From assembly GCA_937902995.1 (NCBI GenBank), contig CALEKY010000037.1, positions 1 through 64,000 of the forward strand: a stretch of 64,000 nt of DNA, in the 5' to 3' direction. Shown here piece by piece: positions 24,147-33,393 of the stretch (the stretch's first letter is position 1; each line of letters starts with the position of its first letter). The notes under the pieces are model-generated. The model ran no database searches. It worked only from the letters and a program-made list of their open reading frames with translations, and was not told the DNA's origin. The DNA comes from an uncultured Sinobacteraceae bacterium (GTDB taxonomy: Bacteria; Pseudomonadota; Gammaproteobacteria; Steroidobacterales; Steroidobacteraceae). The translations under genes were made by a program, and so were the position numbers.

Positions 24147-24812
24147 ATGCGCACACTCGTATTGATTCTCGACCTCGCAGGGACCTTCGTCTTCGCGCTT
24201 GCAGGCGCCACAGCAGCCGCGAGACGGCAGCTCGACATCTTCGGCGTCCTCGTCATCGCATTCGCGTCTGCCTGTTCCGGCGGGATTATTCGCGACGTGC
24301 TGATCGGCGCCGTGCCGCCGGCCGCCATCAGCGATTGGCGTTACGTCGCGACATCACTGCTCGCCGGAATCATCGCTTTTCGGTTTCACGACGCGATCGA
24401 GCGAATGGCGCATCCCGTGCGTGTGTTCGACGCATTCGGACTGGCGTTGTTTGCGGTTGCCGGCGCGCAGAAAGCGCTCGCGTACGAGCTAAACGGATTC
24501 ATGGCGGCGCTGCTCGGCATGCTGACGGCCATCGGCGGCGGTGTCGTTCGCGACCTGCTGCTTGCGCAGATTCCCGTCGTGCTGCGATCGGACCTCTATG
24601 CGGTAGCCGCATTGGCCGGTTCGATCGTCGTCGTGTTGGGCGAGCGCTTCGCCCTGCCCCCGGTCGTCGTGGCCATTGCCGGAGCAGCGATCGCCTTTGG
24701 GCTGCGGGTCATTGCGATTCATCGCAACTGGCAGTTGCCGAAACCGATTCACCCGCCAATCGAACGCGAGGAGCGCGGCAAGCGAGATCCGGACACGGAA
24801 TCAGGCAAATGA
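24147..24812 (+). CDS. TRIC-type cation channel protein (YicG/UPF0126 family)
   Basis: A 221-residue inner-membrane protein with seven predicted hydrophobic helices arranged as an internal repeat. Each repeat carries the family signature GGxxRD: ACSGGIIRDVLIGAVPP and IGGGVVRDLLLAQIP. Bacterial members form trimeric channels permeable to K+ or Na+. The ATG at 24147 begins right at the first helix (RTLVLILDLAGTFVFALAGA); ten codons upstream are possible. The C-terminal tail is hydrophilic. Divergent from the TrxB-like gene. Confidence 0.88.
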   Translation: MRTLVLILDLAGTFVFALAGATAAARRQLDIFGVLVIAFASACSGGIIRDVLIGAVPPAAISDWRYVATSLLAGIIAFRFHDAIERMAHPVRVFDAFGLALFAVAGAQKALAYELNGFMAALLGMLTAIGGGVVRDLLLAQIPVVLRSDLYAVAALAGSIVVVLGERFALPPVVVAIAGAAIAFGLRVIAIHRNWQLPKPIHPPIEREERGKRDPDTESGK

Positions 24813-25208
24813 GGTCGCACAGATCAGCCTGATCGGTGCGGGCTGGACTAGCGCCTGCCGCCCCCTCGGAACGCTTATTAATATGAGCGAGGGCGAACCA
24901 CGCCAGTGCCATGCGGTTCGATGGCCACGATCCGGCTGGTCTGATTTGCGGTCGACTTTGTAGACGATTTTCCTGGCTCGGCATCGCCGGGGTCACAGTC
25001 GAGCTCGCCGTCATCGTCGCTCGAATAAAGAGTGCGTGTGGCATCGCTGCATTCGAGGACAGCGCCGTATTCGAATCAGCCGTAGGTTGCAACGCCGGTT
25101 AGCGGTATCCTCGGGCGGCAATCCGAGCACCGCCATAGACGCACCGTGCTGGTCGCGGGGTGAGCTGCGGGCCCGCAGTAGTTTTGAGATAGGTTCTAGT
25201 CAGTACGG
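24813..25208. other. Intergenic region, 396 bp
   Basis: No gene or repeat is seen. A short AT-rich stretch (24875-24890, around TTATTAATATGAG) could be a promoter element. The rest is unassigned. Confidence 0.4.
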
Positions 25209-25478
25209 ATGCGATCGGAAGCCGAAATCTATTGCCCCGTCTGCGCCTACCGGCCGAAACCGGAGGATCGCTGGTACTGCTCGCCCGGTTGCGGCACTTG
25301 TTGGAATACGTTTTGGACGCGCGGCGTGTGTCCCGGCTGCAATCATCAATGGCTTCACACGCAGTGCCTGGCGTGCGGCGTCATTTCGCTGCACGAACAG
25401 TGGTACCACTATCCAGGCGATGGAAGCACGTCTGCCGAGCACGAGCGCGTCGAGAAGGAGAAGCTCGTAGAAACGTAG
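25209..25478 (+). CDS. Cys-rich multi-zinc-ribbon protein
   Basis: An 89-residue protein with nine cysteines in paired knuckles (C9/C12, C24/C28/C31, C41/C44, C53/C56) and several Trp/His residues. The pattern RWYCSPGCGTCWNTFWTRG ... CPGCNHQWLHTQCLACG ... EQWYHYP belongs to a conserved but uncharacterised small-protein family seen in many bacteria. It probably binds two or more zinc ions. Function unknown. A single gene, convergent with the ABC permease. Confidence 0.7.
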   Translation: MRSEAEIYCPVCAYRPKPEDRWYCSPGCGTCWNTFWTRGVCPGCNHQWLHTQCLACGVISLHEQWYHYPGDGSTSAEHERVEKEKLVET

Positions 25479-25519
25479 CGGCGTCGCCGCACTATGCGCG
25501 ATCGCCCGCCGGAGATCGT

Positions 25520-26290
25520 TTAAGTTCGGACCGAGCCCGACTGGGTGCTTGGCCGCCAAGTAATGAGCGCGTTCTCGAGCACATCCAGCATTTTGTCGAC
25601 GGCGAGCACGAACACCGCCAGAACGGAGATACCCGCGAAGACGGCGACCGAATTGAAGTTGCCCTCGGCTTGAGCGATCAAGTACCCCAGGCCGGCCGAT
25701 GCGCCCAGGTACTCGCCGATAATGGCGCCGACGACCGCGAAGCCCACGGAAGTGCGCAGCGAGGAAAGAATCCAGGAGGCTGCGGCAGGAAAGTAAACGT
25801 GTCTCAGTAACGCAGCGCTATCCGCGCCCAGGATTCGCGCATTCGCCAGAACCGCAGGATTGACTTCGCGCACGCCTTGAATCGCGTTGAAGAAAGTAAT
25901 GAAGAACACGAGCGTCGCAGCAAGCGCAATTTTCGATCCCCAACCGAGCCCGAACCAGAGCACGAAGATCGGGGCCAAAACGACGCGCGGGATGGCGTTG
26001 AAAGCCTTGATGAAGGGATCCAGCACGCGTGCCGCTTTGGGACTCAAACCCAGCCAGATACCGCAGGCGATGCCGGATGCCGTACCGAGCAAATAGCCGA
26101 GCGCCGTCTCGCCGACGGTAACGCCCACATGCCTATAGAACGAAGGATCGGTGATCCAGCGCCACACCTGAACAGCGATGTCGGCGGGCGCAGGAAAAAA
26201 GAATCGATCGATAGTGCCGGTCACAGCCGCGATCTGCCATCCTCCGAGCAGAACGGTCAGGAGAAGCAGCTGAACGATTCGTTCATTCAT
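25520..26290 (-). CDS. ABC transporter permease, NitT/TauT (SsuC/TauC-like) family
   Basis: A 256-residue inner-membrane permease with about six helices. The EAA loop that docks to the ATPase is seen as HVYFPAAASWILSSLRTSVG with GAIIGEYLGASAGLGYLI after it. With the ATPase and binding protein it forms an importer of the nitrate/taurine/sulfonate/NMT1 group; the actual substrate is not predictable. The ATG at 26290 overlaps the ATPase stop by 8 nt. Confidence 0.92.
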   Translation of the reverse strand: MNERIVQLLLLTVLLGGWQIAAVTGTIDRFFFPAPADIAVQVWRWITDPSFYRHVGVTVGETALGYLLGTASGIACGIWLGLSPKAARVLDPFIKAFNAIPRVVLAPIFVLWFGLGWGSKIALAATLVFFITFFNAIQGVREVNPAVLANARILGADSAALLRHVYFPAAASWILSSLRTSVGFAVVGAIIGEYLGASAGLGYLIAQAEGNFNSVAVFAGISVLAVFVLAVDKMLDVLENALITWRPSTQSGSVRT

Positions 26291-27104
26291 GGCGTGCGTA
26301 ACTCTTCTCGACTTCGCCTCGCAGAGAGGCCCAGATCCTGCGGTACAGTTCCGTGAACTTGGGATGCAGCTTGATCTCGGCAACGTCTCGCGGTCTGTCG
26401 AGCTCGATCGGAAAGCTGTCGATCACGCGACTTCGCGGTCCCGCGGCCAGCACGATCACTCGATCGCCGAGCGCGATGGCCTCTTCGAGATCGTGCGTAA
26501 TGAGCACGACAGCGCGCGGACGCTCGTGCCACAAACGCAGCAGCTCGTTCTGCATCAGATGCCGCGTATGAATGTCGAGCGCGGAGAACGGCTCGTCCAT
26601 CAGGATCACGCTCGGATCGATGATGAGCGCCTGCGCCATCTGCACGCGCTTTCGTTGACCGCCGGACAGTTGATGCGGGTACCGGTCGCCGAAGTGCTTC
26701 AGCCCGACTTTGGCGAGCCACTCGAGCGAGCGCGCACGACGCTCCTCGCTGCTCATGCCGCGAAACTGCAATCCGAGCTCGATGTTCTCCAGCGCCGTCT
26801 TCCAAGGCAGAAGCGCGTCTTGTTGGAACAGGTAACCGACGTTGCGCTGCACGCCGGACACACGCCGTCCATCGATGTGAACCTCGCCCTTGCGCGGCTC
26901 CAACAAACCGGCGATGGCGTTCAGGATCGTGCTCTTGCCGCAACCCGTCGGACCGACGACTGCCAGGAACTCGCCGTCGGCGACATCGATGTTCACGCCT
27001 TCGACCGCGACGAAGTCGCCGAACGCCATCGTGACGTCGTTCAGGGCAACCATCGGCCGTGCGAGTACCTGCTGCATGGAAGCGACCCGCGCGCTATTCG
27101 ACAT
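26283..27104 (-). CDS. ABC transporter ATP-binding protein, NitT/TauT family
   Basis: A 273-residue ATPase with Walker A GPTGCGKST, Q-loop FQQDALLPW, signature LSGGQRKRVQMAQAL, Walker B VILMDEPFSALD and the switch His in LITHDLEEAI, all intact. It energises import through the adjacent permease. The ATG at 27104 overlaps the end of the binding-protein gene (stop at 27094), so the operon is translationally coupled. Confidence 0.94.
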   Translation of the reverse strand: MSNSARVASMQQVLARPMVALNDVTMAFGDFVAVEGVNIDVADGEFLAVVGPTGCGKSTILNAIAGLLEPRKGEVHIDGRRVSGVQRNVGYLFQQDALLPWKTALENIELGLQFRGMSSEERRARSLEWLAKVGLKHFGDRYPHQLSGGQRKRVQMAQALIIDPSVILMDEPFSALDIHTRHLMQNELLRLWHERPRAVVLITHDLEEAIALGDRVIVLAAGPRSRVIDSFPIELDRPRDVAEIKLHPKFTELYRRIWASLRGEVEKSYARHE

Positions 27105-28164
27105 GGCTCGAATCAATTGAACCTCCAACGGTGCCGTTGTCGCGCGCGTAGAGCTCGACGTGCGCCGTATCGACGAAACGATTGGTGTAGGTGCGTTGCA
27201 GGTCGATTTGTTTGGCGGCAACGTCCGGGTTGATCAGGCTCAGCACCCGCAGCGGCGTTTGCAGGTCGTCCGCATCGAACCTGCCGTCGATCGAAAAGAT
27301 CGGCTTCGTGTTCTCGATAGCCTTGACGTAAGCGGAGCGGTCTCCCGAAACGTACTCGTCTGGGAGCGCGGCGACGATTTCCTCCGCCGAGCTCTCCGCA
27401 ATGAAGTGCAAAGCACGAATCAACGCACGCGCGACCTTGGTCGCGGCGTCAGGACGCTCCTCGATGAAATCGGTGAGCGCATACATCACGGAAGTCGGGT
27501 AGCGGCCGCCGTACACTTCTCGCGCACCGCTGTCCTGCCGTGCGTCGATCACGATGGTGCCCGCACCCGACTCTTCGATCAGCGTCGCCGCCGGATCGTA
27601 GTTGACGAGCAGGTCCACTTTTCTCTGCTGCAGAGCCGCAACCGCGCTGGCTCCGCTGCCCACACCGATCAAAGCGACGGCGTCGCTCGGAATGCCGTGA
27701 CTCGCAAGGTAATAGCGCACGAAGAAATCCGACGACGATCCGGCTGCAGTGATACCGATCTTCAATCCGCGGATGGTTTCCGGACGCTGCGGATCGAACG
27801 GACTGCCGACGGCTTTCGCCATCACGAGCCCGGAGTTGCGCGACAACGAAACGAATGCCGTCACGTCCTTGTGCTTGCCTTGCATTTGAATCGTGTGATC
27901 GTAGAAACCGACGGCAACGTCGCTGCTGCGCGCGATCAACGCCTGCAAGACTTTCGATCCGCCTTGCGCAAAGTTCTCCGTGCGTACGTTGAGACCCTCT
28001 AGGGCGAAATACCCCTGCGCGTCGGCGATGAAGAACGGCAGGTTGTTCAGATTGTAGGAGCCGACACAGATCCGCACGGCATTCGGATCGCGCGGGCCGC
28101 AGCCGCTCACGAGCAGCGTCAGCGCGAGGCACAGCGCCGCGAATGGCTTCGCCGGCAAGGTCAT
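27094..28164 (-). CDS. ABC transporter substrate-binding lipoprotein, NMT1/SsuA-like
   Basis: A 356-residue lipoprotein: the signal MTLPAKPFAALCLALTLLVS ends at a lipobox (LVSGC). The mature part is an NMT1/THI5-like periplasmic binding protein: PFFIADAQGYFALEGLNVR, VGFYDHTIQMQGK, GLKIGITAAGSSSDFFVRYY and VNYDPAATLIE. Such proteins bind pyrimidines, sulfonates, nitrate or aromatic acids. The start overlaps the previous stop (ATGA at 28161-28164). Confidence 0.92.
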   Translation of the reverse strand: MTLPAKPFAALCLALTLLVSGCGPRDPNAVRICVGSYNLNNLPFFIADAQGYFALEGLNVRTENFAQGGSKVLQALIARSSDVAVGFYDHTIQMQGKHKDVTAFVSLSRNSGLVMAKAVGSPFDPQRPETIRGLKIGITAAGSSSDFFVRYYLASHGIPSDAVALIGVGSGASAVAALQQRKVDLLVNYDPAATLIEESGAGTIVIDARQDSGAREVYGGRYPTSVMYALTDFIEERPDAATKVARALIRALHFIAESSAEEIVAALPDEYVSGDRSAYVKAIENTKPIFSIDGRFDADDLQTPLRVLSLINPDVAAKQIDLQRTYTNRFVDTAHVELYARDNGTVGGSIDSSHVE

Positions 28165-28910
28165 GGAATCACGTCGATGACCGTTCGTCGCAACTCGTAG
28201 TCGCCCACGCCGTTGCGATGCTGCGGCTCGGTGCTCCAGCGCACGACGAGCTTGTCCTTCGGCCAACCGAAATCCAGCATGATGTCCGCCAATTTCGTCG
28301 CTCGTGCTTCGGCGATCGATTCCTTTTCGGTCAGCACTTCGCCGTTGGAGAGTACGGCGGCCCCGCGATAGCCGCGAATTTCGATACGGCTCGCTTGCAC
28401 CAGCTTGGCGTAATCGAATGCGTCCTCGACTTGCTCCTGCTCCACCGGATACATGAGATAGGTGGAATCGAAGAGATAGCCGATGACGAAGCTCATCGGT
28501 TCGCGATTGCGCGCCTTCTCGTTGTACATCCGGACACGCTCTTCGTATCCCGGCCGTGCTCCGAAACTCTCGTTGATCGCCGTCGACTTGCGCGGTCCCG
28601 GAGGATCGCCGTCGAGCCCGATCGCCCGCGGTCCGTTGGCGTGGTAGCCCTGCGAAGGCAACACCGTGTTGCACGACGGATCTATGGTGTCTTCGATGAC
28701 GGAAACCTTGACCGGCTTCAGCACGATGCCGCCGCAGATTCTCGGCTCGTCGCTCAGCGTGCCTTCGACCAGCGCTTTGTGGAGCAATTGCGGCGGGATG
28801 GTCCGATCCTCGCCCGTCGAGCCGCCTCGACCGGATTGCACCGCGAGGAAGTACCGTTCTCCTTCGTACTCGGCGACGAAACAGGGTACCGGCTCGGTCT
28901 CCATGACCAT
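28161..28910 (-). CDS. OmpA-like domain protein, apparently missing its 5' end
   Basis: The C-terminal part (about residues 165-249) resembles an OmpA-like peptidoglycan-binding domain: SRIEIRGYRGAAVLSNGEVL and ESIAEARATKLADIMLDFGW. No signal peptide is present. The frame stays open and protein-like upstream of the first ATG (reading AEQTIKPPANQRNFVACP just before it), but runs into the end of the TonB-receptor gene with no start codon. This suggests that the gene lost its 5' part by a deletion around 28965-28975. It may still be translated by restart after the receptor stop at 28927. Its 3' end overlaps the binding-protein gene. Confidence 0.65.
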   Translation of the reverse strand: MVMETEPVPCFVAEYEGERYFLAVQSGRGGSTGEDRTIPPQLLHKALVEGTLSDEPRICGGIVLKPVKVSVIEDTIDPSCNTVLPSQGYHANGPRAIGLDGDPPGPRKSTAINESFGARPGYEERVRMYNEKARNREPMSFVIGYLFDSTYLMYPVEQEQVEDAFDYAKLVQASRIEIRGYRGAAVLSNGEVLTEKESIAEARATKLADIMLDFGWPKDKLVVRWSTEPQHRNGVGDYELRRTVIDVIP

Positions 28911-28926
28911 CGGACACGCGACGAAA

Positions 28927-31143
28927 TTACGCTGATTCGCCGGCGGTTTGATCGTCTGCTCCGCAACCGACTTCCGGCGGCATCGTGGCGAGCAACGGCA
29001 AGCCCATGTTCAGGACGGCGTCGATTTGCTCGGCAGTCGGGTTGCGGATGATGAGGTGACGGTAGATGTCCTCGTTAACCAGAGAATCGGCCGCCTCGAC
29101 ACCGAAGATCTGGCCCTTATAGTCGATGTTGAAGTAGTTCGCCGTGAACATCAGCGTAGGCAGGCTCGACGGCGTGATCGTGAAGCCGAACGAATACGTC
29201 GTAGCCTCCTCGGGGCCGAGATCGCGGTTCGCGTCGCGGATCGCCAGACCGACGGTGCGTCCGGTCGGCGACAGCGGGTCGACCGCGTTGATGACCTGAA
29301 TACCGATCGTGTTCGACAGGAGCTGCTCCAATCCAGGCGCACGGAAGGACGTGCCGTAGCTCGCATTGAGCGCCAAGTCCTCGATCGGCTTCCACGTGAG
29401 ACCGATCTTCGGATTCTCGGTCGAGCCGAAATCGCTGTAGTCGTCGTAGCGGCCGGCGATCGACAGATCCAGCGAATGCACGCCCGCGACGGCATTGCCG
29501 GCACCGACGATCGGCACGAACAGCTCGAGGTACGCGGACTTCACTTCGCGATTCGATCTGCGCTCGGTGTACGACGGTGCCGATACGGTGCCGCGAGTCG
29601 TGGCGAACGTCAGATCGGCGTTTTGATACTCGAAGCCGGTTGCCGCACGGACCGTGCCGCCCGGCAAGTCGAACACCGAGCCGTCAAGACGCGCGGCAGC
29701 CGTTGCCAACTTGCTGTGGCTCTCTGGCCAGAACAGTCCGGTGAAAATGTTCTCGATGACTGCTGGATTCGTACGGCGGCCGAACACGTCGAGCGCCGTA
29801 TTCGGATCGCTGCTGGCCAACGCAGCGGACTGCGCAGCCGTGTTGATCGCGCGGCTGTAGATGATCTCGTCGCTCTCCGAATACGTGCCGAAGATTTCCG
29901 CGCGCCAATCTCCGGGCAGCTGAATCTCGCTGCCGCCGAAGATGCCGTAAATGTCGAGAGTGCCGTCCGCGCTCACCGGGCCGCGCAGCGGCATATAGGA
30001 GAACTCGACCGTGACGGGCGCCGTCGGATCCGCACCGGCGGGACGCACGAAGAATGCGTTCGTCGCCGGCAGCGTCGTCGTGACGAACGAGGTCAGCGTG
30101 CTGCCTTGCGCGCCGAAATGCGACAGGAATTCGCGGCGGTTGTAGAAACCCTCGAGCGACAGCTTCACGTTGTCGCCGACTTCCTGCTCGGCGTAGATGA
30201 GTCCGCCGAACCTCTTCGTGCGCGGATAGATGTTCGCGTAACCGATGTCGCACAGATTGCTCGTGCCCGCAACGAAGTCATCGGGAGATGTCGCACCGCC
30301 TGCCGGAACCGCGTACGAAACCCCACCGATGACCAAGTTGCCCGGATTGCACGTTCTGGCGCGATAGTCGTTGCCGCCGAACGCTCGCTGATCCTGCACG
30401 AGGTAGTCGCGCTCGCTCGTTTCGAGCGTAGTGTTGAAGGTTCCCTCGCCTGCGAACACGAGGTGACCGGTATCCCAGTTCAACCCGCCGATGAATCCGC
30501 CTTGGTGCTTGTCGTAGCCGTCCGCAAACGTGTAGCGATAGCTCAATTCGAAATCGTCGACCTGCTTGCGCGTGATGATGTTCACGACGCCGGCGATGGC
30601 ATCGGAACCGTAGATCGCCGATGCGCCGTCCGGCACGACCTCGATGCGCTCGAGCGCGATGCTCGGAATGTTCGTCGGATCGACAAACGCCGCCGACACG
30701 CCGCTGATGGTGATGCGTTGACCGTCGATCAACGTCAAGGTTGCGGCGGGGTTCAAGCCACGCAGATTGATCGTTGCGCCGCGCGTCAGATTGGAGCCGC
30801 CGCTGCCGGCCGTCGTTTGATAGGCCGCATCCGTCAAACCAGTGGTGAAGACTTGCGGCACTTGCTTGAGCGCGTCGACGACGTTGGACGCCGTCGTGTT
30901 CAAAATCGCATCGCGATCGAGTCCGATGACCGGCGAGCCGACAGGATTGATGCCGCGAATACGGCTTCCGGTCACCTGAATCTCTTCGAGAGTAAAGATC
31001 CCGGCATCGGCCTGCTCATTGGCATCGCTCGCCGCCTGATCTTGCGCGTGCGCCAAACCGCCGTTCATCGCCATGCAAATCGCGATCGCTCCGCTGCCCA
31101 GCGCTGATGAAACCGCCCTACGTAGCGGATGAGACAAAATCAT
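28927..31143 (-). CDS. TonB-dependent receptor, C-terminally truncated
   Basis: A 738-residue outer-membrane receptor. It has a signal peptide, a TonB box-like segment (LEEIQVTGSRIRGINPVGSP), a complete plug (VVDALKQVPQVF, GLNPAATLTLIDGQR, ERIEVVPDGASAIYGSDAIAG, VVNIITRK) and the first part of the barrel. Family members of this type continue for roughly 150-200 more residues and end in an aromatic residue; this one stops after MPPEVGCGADDQTAGESA. The end of the frame is out of phase with the OmpA-like gene that follows, consistent with a deletion. It is probably non-functional. The ATG has GAGGGG upstream. Confidence 0.8.
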   Translation of the reverse strand: MILSHPLRRAVSSALGSGAIAICMAMNGGLAHAQDQAASDANEQADAGIFTLEEIQVTGSRIRGINPVGSPVIGLDRDAILNTTASNVVDALKQVPQVFTTGLTDAAYQTTAGSGGSNLTRGATINLRGLNPAATLTLIDGQRITISGVSAAFVDPTNIPSIALERIEVVPDGASAIYGSDAIAGVVNIITRKQVDDFELSYRYTFADGYDKHQGGFIGGLNWDTGHLVFAGEGTFNTTLETSERDYLVQDQRAFGGNDYRARTCNPGNLVIGGVSYAVPAGGATSPDDFVAGTSNLCDIGYANIYPRTKRFGGLIYAEQEVGDNVKLSLEGFYNRREFLSHFGAQGSTLTSFVTTTLPATNAFFVRPAGADPTAPVTVEFSYMPLRGPVSADGTLDIYGIFGGSEIQLPGDWRAEIFGTYSESDEIIYSRAINTAAQSAALASSDPNTALDVFGRRTNPAVIENIFTGLFWPESHSKLATAAARLDGSVFDLPGGTVRAATGFEYQNADLTFATTRGTVSAPSYTERRSNREVKSAYLELFVPIVGAGNAVAGVHSLDLSIAGRYDDYSDFGSTENPKIGLTWKPIEDLALNASYGTSFRAPGLEQLLSNTIGIQVINAVDPLSPTGRTVGLAIRDANRDLGPEEATTYSFGFTITPSSLPTLMFTANYFNIDYKGQIFGVEAADSLVNEDIYRHLIIRNPTAEQIDAVLNMGLPLLATMPPEVGCGADDQTAGESA

Positions 31144-31698
31144 GTGTACTGCCCCCTCATCGGTTCAAAACAGATCAGCGGCGTACGTCCCGGCCGTTAC
31201 AACGCGTTCCCAAGATGCCGTCCGCCGATGGCTACGACGTCGCTCGGATTGATTCGATAGTTGCAATCAAGCGATGTACTCATGCCGAGTATGAGTAATG
31301 CGTTTGATCTGTATATCGATTTTTTCGCGAGCACTGTCCCGCGTCTTGCAACATCAGAGAGTGAGGCAATCGAAGCTGCGCGTTTCGATCGTCGAGAACT
31401 CCAAGCATCGATGAACACAAATGTTTGAACGACCTGGATTTAGCGATGAGTTGTTTTCGACGAAGCATTCGTTCGCATCGGGAGCGATTGAACGCAAAAC
31501 CGCGTTAATTGACGCACTTAGTGCGATAATGCGCATGCACGCAGTGATTCGATTAATAGGAATATCGAATCCGATTTTTCGATCAGCGCATCAATGAATG
31601 CCTGAGTAGATCATCGAGCGAGCGTAGTCCGCCACCCTATTTGCACCCCTTACATTCCCCGTACGTGTTGCTCGGGCGATTCGGTGGGGAGTAGGACT

Positions 31699-31930
31699 CG
31701 GGATAGGGAAGGGGAATGGGAAATGGGAAATGGAAGGCGCTGCGTCGGGCCACCGAGCGCTCTCGAGGATTGAACGAGGGAGTTACGCGTCAGGGAGTTA
31801 CGCGTCGATCCGCGAAGTCGTGGATCTGTCGTCAGCGGATGAAATGGCAGGAGAGATCGAGATGCCGTCGATCTTTTTCTTTTCCCTTTCCCTTTTCCCT
31901 TTTCCCTTTTCCTTTTCCCTGTCCCTACTC
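31699..31930. repeat. Inverted pair of polypurine and polypyrimidine heptamer tracts
   Basis: A purine arm on the plus strand (31699-31736, GGGAAAT/GGGAA units) is followed after about 135 bp by a pyrimidine arm (31872-31930) in which TTTTCCC repeats at an exact 7-nt spacing several times. The arms can pair in part. The layout mirrors copy A of the CTGAAGG element. Confidence 0.72.
31777..31806. repeat. 15-bp perfect tandem duplication
   Basis: AGGGAGTTACGCGTC occurs twice back to back. It lies between the two heptamer tract arms and outside genes, so it is most likely a slippage product. Confidence 0.8.
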
Positions 31931-31959
31931 CCTTGCGCACACAGAGCGTGCGAACGGCA

Positions 31960-33210
31960 TCAAATCACTTTTTGTTCTTTGAGCGCTGCCAGACGCTCGG
32001 CGCTGTAACCCAACAACCCTCGATAGATGAGATCGTTGTGCTCGCCGACGTGTAGAGCCAACGTTTCGCTCAACGCACAACGTGCGCCGGAGAACATGAT
32101 CGGAATACCTGCGGTGCGCAGTCCCAAGTCCATCGGATACTTCGGATGCACGATGTCGTTGACCTCGCCTCTTGCGAGCACGCGCGGATCCGAAAGCGCC
32201 TCGGTGGGATGTCTGACGGGTGCGACCGGAACGCCGGCACGCGTCAGCAGCTCGACGACCTCGCTCGTCGGACGCGCTCCGCACCACTCGCCGATGATGC
32301 GTTCGAGCTCGGCAGCATTGGCTACGCGCGCGTCGCGGGTGGCGAAGCGCGGATCTTCAGTCAGCGGCTGCCCCATCGTCTTGCACAGCGTCGCGAACAA
32401 GCCGTCGTGCACGGCGACGATGGCCACATAGCCGTCGGCGCACTTGAACACGCCGAACGGCGAGAGCCGCGGAACCGTCAGTCCTGTCCGAGCCGGGATA
32501 CCCGCCAGTTCCATGGCGCGCCAATTCTCGATCGCAACAAAGGAAGTCAATGCGCCGAGCATGGACACATCGACGTGCTGCGCCTCGCCCGTCTGATCGC
32601 GGTTTCGGAGCGCAGCAAGGATGCCGATGACGGCAAACACCGGCGCCAGCATGTCGGCAATCGGTACGCCGAATCGCACGGGCGGACCGTCCGGATCTCC
32701 GCTGGCGAACATGGCCCCGCTCAACGCTTGAATGATGATGTCCATGGCCTTGCTGCCTTCGGACACACCCGCTCCGAAACCGCTCAGCGAGCAATAGATA
32801 ATGCGCGGGTTGGCAGCTTTGGCGACCGAGAAACCAATACCCAGCCGATCGGCCGTGCCGCTCGCAAAATTCTCTATGACGATGTCGCTGATCGACACGA
32901 GATCGCGAAATACTTCGGCGGCGTGCGGCGACTTGAGATTCAGGGAAACCCCGTACTTTCCGCGCCCGCGCGTCAAATGCGAGATCGAAACGTCGTCGTC
33001 GTAACGCTTGCGTTGCACGATGCCGTCGCGTCCGACGTATGGACTGTTCTCCCTGGCGAGATCGCCGCCAACGGGGTCTTCGATCTTGATGACCTCGGCG
33101 CCGAGGCCGGCAAGCAGCATCGTTGCATACGGGCCGGCGAGCGCGCGCGTGAGGTCGACGACGCGGATACCCGCAAGCGGCTTCGCTGTGGGTGAATTGT
33201 TGGTTTCCAT
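31960..33210 (-). CDS. CaiB/BaiF (class III) CoA-transferase
   Basis: A 416-residue family III CoA-transferase. The N-terminal GIRVVDLTRALAGPYATMLL, the CoA-binding GAEVIKIEDP, the nucleophilic Asp in the PIADM segment, and RDQTGEAQHVDVSMLGAL are typical. Members move CoA between acyl groups without free CoA, often activating a carboxylate using succinyl-CoA or a product thioester. It is transcribed away from the TetR gene at 33394, and the gap holds a TetR-like operator that recurs at the TonB receptor 3.2 kb away. The substrate is unknown. Confidence 0.9.
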   Translation of the reverse strand: METNNSPTAKPLAGIRVVDLTRALAGPYATMLLAGLGAEVIKIEDPVGGDLARENSPYVGRDGIVQRKRYDDDVSISHLTRGRGKYGVSLNLKSPHAAEVFRDLVSISDIVIENFASGTADRLGIGFSVAKAANPRIIYCSLSGFGAGVSEGSKAMDIIIQALSGAMFASGDPDGPPVRFGVPIADMLAPVFAVIGILAALRNRDQTGEAQHVDVSMLGALTSFVAIENWRAMELAGIPARTGLTVPRLSPFGVFKCADGYVAIVAVHDGLFATLCKTMGQPLTEDPRFATRDARVANAAELERIIGEWCGARPTSEVVELLTRAGVPVAPVRHPTEALSDPRVLARGEVNDIVHPKYPMDLGLRTAGIPIMFSGARCALSETLALHVGEHNDLIYRGLLGYSAERLAALKEQKVI

Positions 33211-33289
33211 GGATCGAAATGCGATGTGCCGGCGGGGGTGCCCGAGTGTCGGGCGCGAGGGGGCATGGCCAGCTGACTTATACGATCGA

Positions 33290-33307
33290 TTAAAACAGGT
33301 GTTTGAT
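33290..33307. promoter_or_regulatory. Candidate TetR operator 1
   Basis: TTAAAACAGGTGTTTGAT contains the palindrome AAACA-GG-TGTTT. It lies between the divergent CaiB/BaiF gene and the TetR gene. Fourteen of 18 bases match a site just upstream of the TonB-receptor gene (36553-36570), including the full AACAGGTG core. Confidence 0.55.
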
Positions 33308-33393
33308 TACCTAGCAATAGTGCCCGCAGCCGCTAGAGAATAGACGCACGCTCATCTAGGCTTACCCTTAGTACAGACCGGGCAAAGAACCCC

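Larger units (their letters stand above)
31144..31959. other. Intergenic region, 816 bp
   Basis: It contains the upstream side of the TonB-receptor gene, an AT-richer stretch at about 31280-31620, a 15-bp perfect tandem duplication (31777-31806) and two opposed heptamer tracts. A 45-codon frame from an ATG at 31290 was seen but has no ribosome-binding site or family. Confidence 0.55.

Noticed and set aside
28948..31107. A 719-codon open frame antisense to the TonB receptor
   Set aside because: It is an Arg-rich shadow of an identified receptor, without motifs or a ribosome-binding site.
31290..31427. A 45-codon frame in the AT-rich gap before the CoA-transferase
   Set aside because: No ribosome-binding site or similarity; the gap is better read as promoter and repeat DNA.
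31699..31930. Insertion sequence or MITE formed by the inverted tracts
   Set aside because: There is no transposase, no target-site duplication and the arms are simple-sequence, not conserved terminal repeats.
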